5,242 nucleotides of DNA, taken from contig QQUD01000078.1 in the NCBI GenBank assembly GCA_008501785.1, positions 1 through 5,242 of the forward strand, in the 5' to 3' direction. Positions 4,545-5,242 of this stretch are shown here, piece by piece. A program made the translations under genes and the position numbers. The notes under the pieces were generated by a model that was not told the origin of the DNA, made no database searches, and was given only the letters and a program-made list of their open reading frames with translations. The stretch's first letter is position 1. The number at the start of each line of letters is the position of its first letter. The DNA is from Chloroflexota bacterium. GTDB lineage: Bacteria; Chloroflexota; Anaerolineae; Promineifilales; Promineifilaceae.

Positions 4545-4913
4545 GCCTCTCAAAATTTCAAGCGCCTCTTCTGCCGACAGCTTGCCATCGCTCAATTCGG
4601 ACAAAACGGCGCGGCGCGTTTCTTCTGATATTTCTGGCTCTGGTTCTCCCACCTCAAACCCCAGCGCTTCGATGACTTCGGTCAAGCGGCTGCGCACGGC
4701 TGGGTAAGAGAGACCAATCTCTTGTTCTACCCGGTTAATCTTGCCTTCACAGCGAATGAATGTTTCCACAAAGCTAAGCTGCTCCGGGGAAAGCTGATAC
4801 AAACGCCCTAATGCAAATTGACCTTCGATTGATGTGTCACAATGACGGCAGTGCAGCCGTGTGACGTGCAAAGTATTGTTACAAATTGGGCATTGCCCAA
4901 TGACAGGATTCAT
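4539..4913 (-). CDS. DUF2089 family zinc-ribbon/HTH regulator with SHOCT-like tail, 124 aa
   Basis: Starting at the ATG at 4911-4913, the protein begins MNPVIGQCPICNNTL. Cysteines C8-x-x-C11 and C22-x-x-C25 form a four-cysteine zinc ribbon. Residues 40-86 (LSPEQLSFVETFI, then GKINRVEQEIGLSYPAVRSRL) are a helix-turn-helix resembling sigma region 4, characteristic of DUF2089. An acidic Pro-Glu linker (87-96) is followed by a SHOCT-like hairpin at 97-122 (AVLSELSDGKLSAEEALEIL). The start is fixed by a near-perfect AAGGAGG (4918-4924) four bases upstream; a longer frame to 4985 would place 24 residues across the intergenic region, without a Shine-Dalgarno at its start. DUF2089 genes commonly neighbour DUF4097 and SHOCT-like genes, as here, so it is a probable transcriptional regulator of this cluster, perhaps responding through its C-terminal module. 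The target site is not known. Confidence 0.9.
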   Translation of the reverse strand: MNPVIGQCPICNNTLHVTRLHCRHCDTSIEGQFALGRLYQLSPEQLSFVETFIRCEGKINRVEQEIGLSYPAVRSRLTEVIEALGFEVGEPEPEISEETRRAVLSELSDGKLSAEEALEILRGG

Positions 4914-4917
4914 GTTG

Positions 4918-4924
4918 CCTCCTT
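4918..4924 (-). promoter_or_regulatory. Shine-Dalgarno of the DUF2089 gene, decides the start
   Basis: AAGGAGG on the minus strand, four bases before the ATG at 4913. It is the strongest ribosome binding site in the window and excludes the longer frame beginning at 4985. Confidence 0.9.
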
Positions 4925-5014
4925 GAAAATGTGTGCATCCAGATTTCGCAGCATTAGTATACCTGCGACTCAGGATTGGCGGCACACACTCATCTCCAAT
5001 GCGGGGATAAATTT

Positions 5015-5242
5015 CTAGACGCTTACTAGCTGTAAACTACCTGTCACGACCCGCGCTTTAATATGGCCTTCACCACTACCTAATTTGCCGCTGATACGTC
5101 CGCCTGTGAAGTGACGACTCTCTTTTTGTTCGGTGAGGGGTAAATTACAGTGAATGTTTCCTGTTGTGGTACGGGCGTCAAAGGTTGCATTGGGTTCTTT
5201 TGTTAGCTTAAGCTGCACTTTGCCGGTAATCGCTTCAAATCG
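5015..5242 (-). CDS. C-terminal part of a DUF4097-type beta-strand protein, cut by window edge
   Basis: The frame is open from the right edge to TAG at 5015-5017, giving 75 visible residues beginning RFEAITGKVQLKL. The sequence is a run of short beta strands: ATFDARTTTGNIHCNLPL, a polar loop (TEQKESRHFTG), then GGRISGKLGSGEGHIKARVVTGSLQLVSV. The pattern x-A-R-T-x-x-G-x-I-x-C-x-L-P-L followed by L-G-S-G-x-G-x-I-x-x-x-x-x-x-G-x-L-x-L is the usual end of DUF4097 (putative adhesin-like) proteins. A GTG at 5216-5218 is internal, not a start. Unlike the 428-aa protein, this one ends directly in the beta domain with no SHOCT-like tail in view; its N-terminus is outside the window. It precedes the DUF2089 gene by 101 nt, so it may be the first visible gene of the same operon or the last gene of another. 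Confidence 0.8.
   Translation of the reverse strand, partial: RFEAITGKVQLKLTKEPNATFDARTTTGNIHCNLPLTEQKESRHFTGGRISGKLGSGEGHIKARVVTGSLQLVSV

Noticed and set aside
4914..4985. Extended N-terminus of the DUF2089 protein (24 extra residues)
   Set aside because: The extension lacks a ribosome binding site and family-like sequence, while the internal ATG at 4913 has AAGGAGG four bases upstream and gives the usual MNPVIGQCPIC-type start.
4956..4985. Promoter for the DUF2089 gene with TATACT (4956-4961)
   Set aside because: The -10 is good but at 17 or 18 nt spacing the -35 position reads TGCCGC or GTGCCG, too poor to call.
4930..4988. Nested inverted repeats TGTGTGC/GCACACA and TCGCAG/CTGCGA upstream of the DUF2089 gene
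   Set aside because: Arms of seven and six bases with large loops are within chance expectation; noted as a possible regulator site but not supported enough to annotate.

Overview
The window looks like a chromosomal segment of a free-living bacterium, most likely a member of the Chloroflexota (Anaerolineae/Caldilineae-like). This rests on the combination of a DUF2089 regulator, DUF4097 beta-repeat proteins, small SHOCT-like proteins and an effector-associated (EAD-type) domain, on moderate GC content judged by eye, and on a recurrent ACGGCCGT palindrome. The assignment is an inference, since no marker gene is present. All eight coding regions lie on the minus strand, so the biological reading order is right to left. 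There is no rRNA, tRNA, CRISPR array, transposase or phage gene.

Right part (5242 to 2063), a probable operon: the C-terminal end of a DUF4097-type protein that runs off the right edge; a 124-aa DUF2089 zinc-ribbon/HTH regulator; a 179-aa protein of unknown family with a single N-terminal membrane anchor; a 138-aa small SHOCT-like protein; and a 428-aa protein made of DUF4097 beta repeats, an 11-residue-period helical coil, a Pro-rich linker and a C-terminal SHOCT-like module. Spacers are 39 to 101 nt. Several start codons have clear Shine-Dalgarno sequences.

Middle part (2062 to 390): a 223-bp intergenic region with a 15-bp inverted repeat, a 329-aa tandem GNAT acetyltransferase, and a 126-aa small SHOCT-like protein that is a paralogue of the 138-aa one.

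Left part (389 to 1): a good sigma-70-type promoter (TTTACA-17-TATAAT) followed by the first 86 residues of a protein with an EAD/death-like adaptor domain, cut by the left edge. It appears to be an independent transcription unit.

The same roughly 27-residue helical hairpin (consensus like ILKMIEDGKISAEEAAELL) occurs in four proteins: N-terminal in the two small proteins, C-terminal in the DUF2089 regulator and in the large DUF4097 protein. This suggests one pathway whose parts may interact through that module. The composition is reminiscent of the Firmicutes YvlB/LiaX envelope-stress modules, with a different domain order. At the DNA level, the octamer ACGGCCGT occurs eight times, always inside genes and in all three reading frames, and almost every intergenic spacer carries its own hairpin or repeat structure, including a 72-bp array of nine in-phase 8-bp units.
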